From positions 1 through 17,545 of the forward strand of contig CAKSJU010000043.1 of assembly GCA_934463455.1 (NCBI GenBank): DNA of 17,545 nucleotides. Direction: 5' to 3'. The position numbers were made by a program, and so were the translations under genes. Source of the DNA: an uncultured Clostridia bacterium. GTDB taxonomy: Bacteria; Bacillota; Clostridia; UBA1381. Below, piece by piece: positions 15,602 through 17,545 of this stretch (the stretch's first letter is position 1; each line of letters begins with the position of its first letter). The notes beneath the pieces are model-generated. The model did not search any database, was not told the DNA's origin, and saw only the letters and a list, made by a program, of their open reading frames with translations.

Positions 15602-17545
15602 TTAAAAGTTGAATGCGCCTGCATAAGGACACATCTCACTGTCCCACGTAAATGCTTTTGCTGTGTAATTGTCGCCGTCCGTAATTTCCGGAACAACGAA
15701 CATTGCAGCCAATTCAGCCGATTTTCTTGCCGCAATCTCTGTTGAAAGCTTTTGTACACCTACAAGCTTTCCGTTGTTATAAAGTGCGGCATATACAACC
15801 GGTGTCAGCGCGTTCGGAGTATTGTTTCCGACATCAACGCCTACAACAACATTTCCCGCCGTGACTTTTGATAATTTACCGGTAATTTCAATATTTCCCG
15901 ACTCATTGATTGTTCCCGAGCCGAATAAACCGTCGGTGTATACACCGTCTTTTATTATAACGCCCGCTGTTTCCTTACCGGCGCCTGTATAATATGATTT
16001 TACCGCAAAAATTGTATTTTCGTCGTATTCAATACCTGCCTCGGTAAGGTCAATATAATCTCCTTCAATGTTGCAGACATACGTCTCCGTTCCGCCGTTT
16101 ACAGTATAGAGCTTATACAAATCCGGCACCGGTCTGTTGTTGTCATCAAAAGTCAAATACAGGTAACCGTCTTCAATATAACCGTATTTTACGCCTTCGC
16201 CGTACGAAAGCTCCGTATAGTCTTCAAAACCGCCGTTTACAGCTAAATTCTCGCCTACTGTTTTTTCGCCGTCCCATTCATATATCGAAAGGTCATCGAT
16301 ATATGCTTCAAACTCGGGAGCTATAGACTGCGACTTAATATGAATATAGTTTGTTGAGTCATTTCCCGGCTGATATGTTGATTCATATTTTATCCAGCCC
16401 GGTCTGTCGGTTTGAGTTCTTGTCCAGCCCTCTTCATTCAAATGACTGACTTTATTCGCTCCTGCTCCGCTTTCTGCTCCTATCCATACTTTACCCATCC
16501 AGCCATAATCGGCATTAGGTAAAAACTTTGCATATACGGTTACTCTGTAAGTCTTTGTAATATTGCCCTTAAAACCTTGAAGCAGCTCAGTTCCGTCCGC
16601 CTTTCCTTTCATATAAAGCGACGATTTTCCCGAATAGCTGTCCGCTGTTGTTGTCTGACCGCCCCATGAGCTCGGGACTCCTTTGACTTCGTTTCTTGCC
16701 ATTGCACGAATTGTATTTTCCAATTCGCCCGCCGCGGTAACGCATACCGCTCTGATTGTATGGTCTTTAAAGTTTTCGGTCGTATAAGCCTTTGTGCTTA
16801 CTCCGCCCGCTGTCAGATTTTTTTCATCCAATTCCGTTTCTGTTCCGTCAATATAAAGCTTAACATCCGTTGCGGTAACCGGCGGATTTGTAACCGATAT
16901 ATTGATTAAGCCGTCATTTTCCGCAGCATTAATTGCCGGATTATATTCCGAGTAGCTTTCGAACGAGCCGTTGGTCATCAGATTTCCGGTCAAAGCGTTG
17001 CCGTTATCGTCAATCTTTACAACCGAGATATCATCGATTGTAAATTGCGTTTGATTATGACTCGTTCCGACTCTGAAAATTCCCGTCGGATTTGTAACAA
17101 TATAGCTGACTTTCCACCAGCCGTCCGGCTGTTCTTCTTTTGTGAGTTGGCATCCCGGTACTTCACCCTCACCCATATTTAGATGTCCCGGCTGATTACC
17201 GCCTTCAAAACGAGCCTGTACAGTCCACCACCAATTTCCCGTTAAGTCGGTTATATACATAGTTACTCTGTACTTACCCTCTTCTGTCGGCACAGAATTC
17301 TGAACCCAGTTTTCAGAACCCGCTCCGTATGTAACTCTGAGAGCCATATTACCCGAATGTGCTTTTTCTGAGGTTACATAGTACGATATATCGCCTTTCT
17401 TTGTCCAACCGTTCGGATTACCGATTTTCAAGCCGGTAAGAGCTTCCTTTGCCATTGTTACCGCTTCATCCGACAAATCTCCGTATTCAGCTGTTGTCGT
17501 TACATACTTAATTGTATGCTCGACATAGTTCTCAACTTCAAGCTC
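15602..17545 (-). CDS. C-terminal part of a large secreted protein with carbohydrate-binding-like modules (5' end outside window)
   Basis: The frame is open from the right edge to the TAA at 15602, giving at least 647 residues; a TTG at 17476 has no ribosome binding site and is internal, so the true start lies beyond the window. Numbering from the edge: a beta-sandwich with many tryptophans (about 35-185; NWWWTVQARF, then DDISVVK) followed by NGSFE; an Ig-like stretch (about 200-280); a second sandwich (about 285-425; YGWMGKVWIGAESG, then DDLSIYEW) followed by NGGFE; a further beta region (430-535); and a final 95-residue domain containing ALYNNGKLVGVQ and ending KAFTWDSEMCPYAG. These look like CBM4/9-type jelly rolls. 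No catalytic motif is visible; an enzyme domain may lie in the missing N-terminal part. It is likely the first visible member of the secreted-enzyme cluster. Confidence 0.75.
   Translation of the reverse strand, partial: ELEVENYVEHTIKYVTTTAEYGDLSDEAVTMAKEALTGLKIGNPNGWTKKGDISYYVTSEKAHSGNMALRVTYGAGSENWVQNSVPTEEGKYRVTMYITDLTGNWWWTVQARFEGGNQPGHLNMGEGEVPGCQLTKEEQPDGWWKVSYIVTNPTGIFRVGTSHNQTQFTIDDISVVKIDDNGNALTGNLMTNGSFESYSEYNPAINAAENDGLINISVTNPPVTATDVKLYIDGTETELDEKNLTAGGVSTKAYTTENFKDHTIRAVCVTAAGELENTIRAMARNEVKGVPSSWGGQTTTADSYSGKSSLYMKGKADGTELLQGFKGNITKTYRVTVYAKFLPNADYGWMGKVWIGAESGAGANKVSHLNEEGWTRTQTDRPGWIKYESTYQPGNDSTNYIHIKSQSIAPEFEAYIDDLSIYEWDGEKTVGENLAVNGGFEDYTELSYGEGVKYGYIEDGYLYLTFDDNNRPVPDLYKLYTVNGGTETYVCNIEGDYIDLTEAGIEYDENTIFAVKSYYTGAGKETAGVIIKDGVYTDGLFGSGTINESGNIEITGKLSKVTAGNVVVGVDVGNNTPNALTPVVYAALYNNGKLVGVQKLSTEIAARKSAELAAMFVVPEITDGDNYTAKAFTWDSEMCPYAGAFNF

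Noticed and set aside
17474..17476. A TTG as start of the right-edge protein
   Set aside because: The frame stays open for 23 more codons to the window edge, there is no ribosome binding site or signal peptide at the TTG, and the protein is clearly extracellular in type.
1..17545. CRISPR arrays, tRNA genes, insertion sequences or prophage genes
   Set aside because: No regularly spaced repeats, cloverleaf sequences, transposase motifs or phage-like proteins were seen on either strand.

Overview
The window looks like chromosomal DNA of a low-to-mid GC Gram-positive anaerobe of the class Clostridia, probably a plant-glycan or host-glycan degrader of the gut or rumen type. This is an inference from several signs: strong AGGAGG-type ribosome binding sites before most genes, a lipobox lipoprotein, S-layer homology (SLH) domains on a giant secreted glycosidase, GLUG/putative-Ig secreted proteins, zinc-ribbon proteins, and many carbohydrate-binding modules. 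I see no rRNA, tRNA, CRISPR array, transposase or phage gene.

Left block (1-3281, all minus strand): a probable operon read right to left. It has two tiny zinc-ribbon genes (3281-2913 and 2912-2652, stop and start codons abutting), then an 842-residue secreted protein with GLUG-like repeats and putative Ig domains (2630-102). The last gene has only its first eight codons inside the window (24-1).

Regulatory gap (3282-3702): divergent sigma-A-like promoters, a 36-bp imperfect palindrome flanked by 13-bp direct repeats at the leftward promoter, and a roughly 260-nt leader with nested and competing stems ahead of the rightward gene.

Middle block (3703-6612, plus strand): two closely linked genes, a family-1 solute-binding lipoprotein and a membrane-spanning protein with a Cache-like extracellular region, a coiled coil and a cytoplasmic LuxR-type DNA-binding domain. 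There are no permease or ATPase genes with them. This is the most interesting unit: the binding protein may act as the ligand sensor of a one-component membrane-tethered transcription factor.

Right block (6708-17545, all minus strand): read from the right edge, it has the C-terminal 647 residues of a large secreted carbohydrate-binding protein, a 1551-residue SLH-anchored glycosidase, a 958-residue secreted paralogue of the same catalytic core, and a PfkB-family fructokinase with its own promoter. Both glycosidases appear to be clan GH-A enzymes in which a carbohydrate-binding-like beta-sandwich is inserted near the start of the barrel. A coherent reading is that surface-bound and released enzymes attack a glycan, a kinase handles a released sugar, and the binding-protein/LuxR pair may sense the product. 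The functional link between the blocks is inference only.
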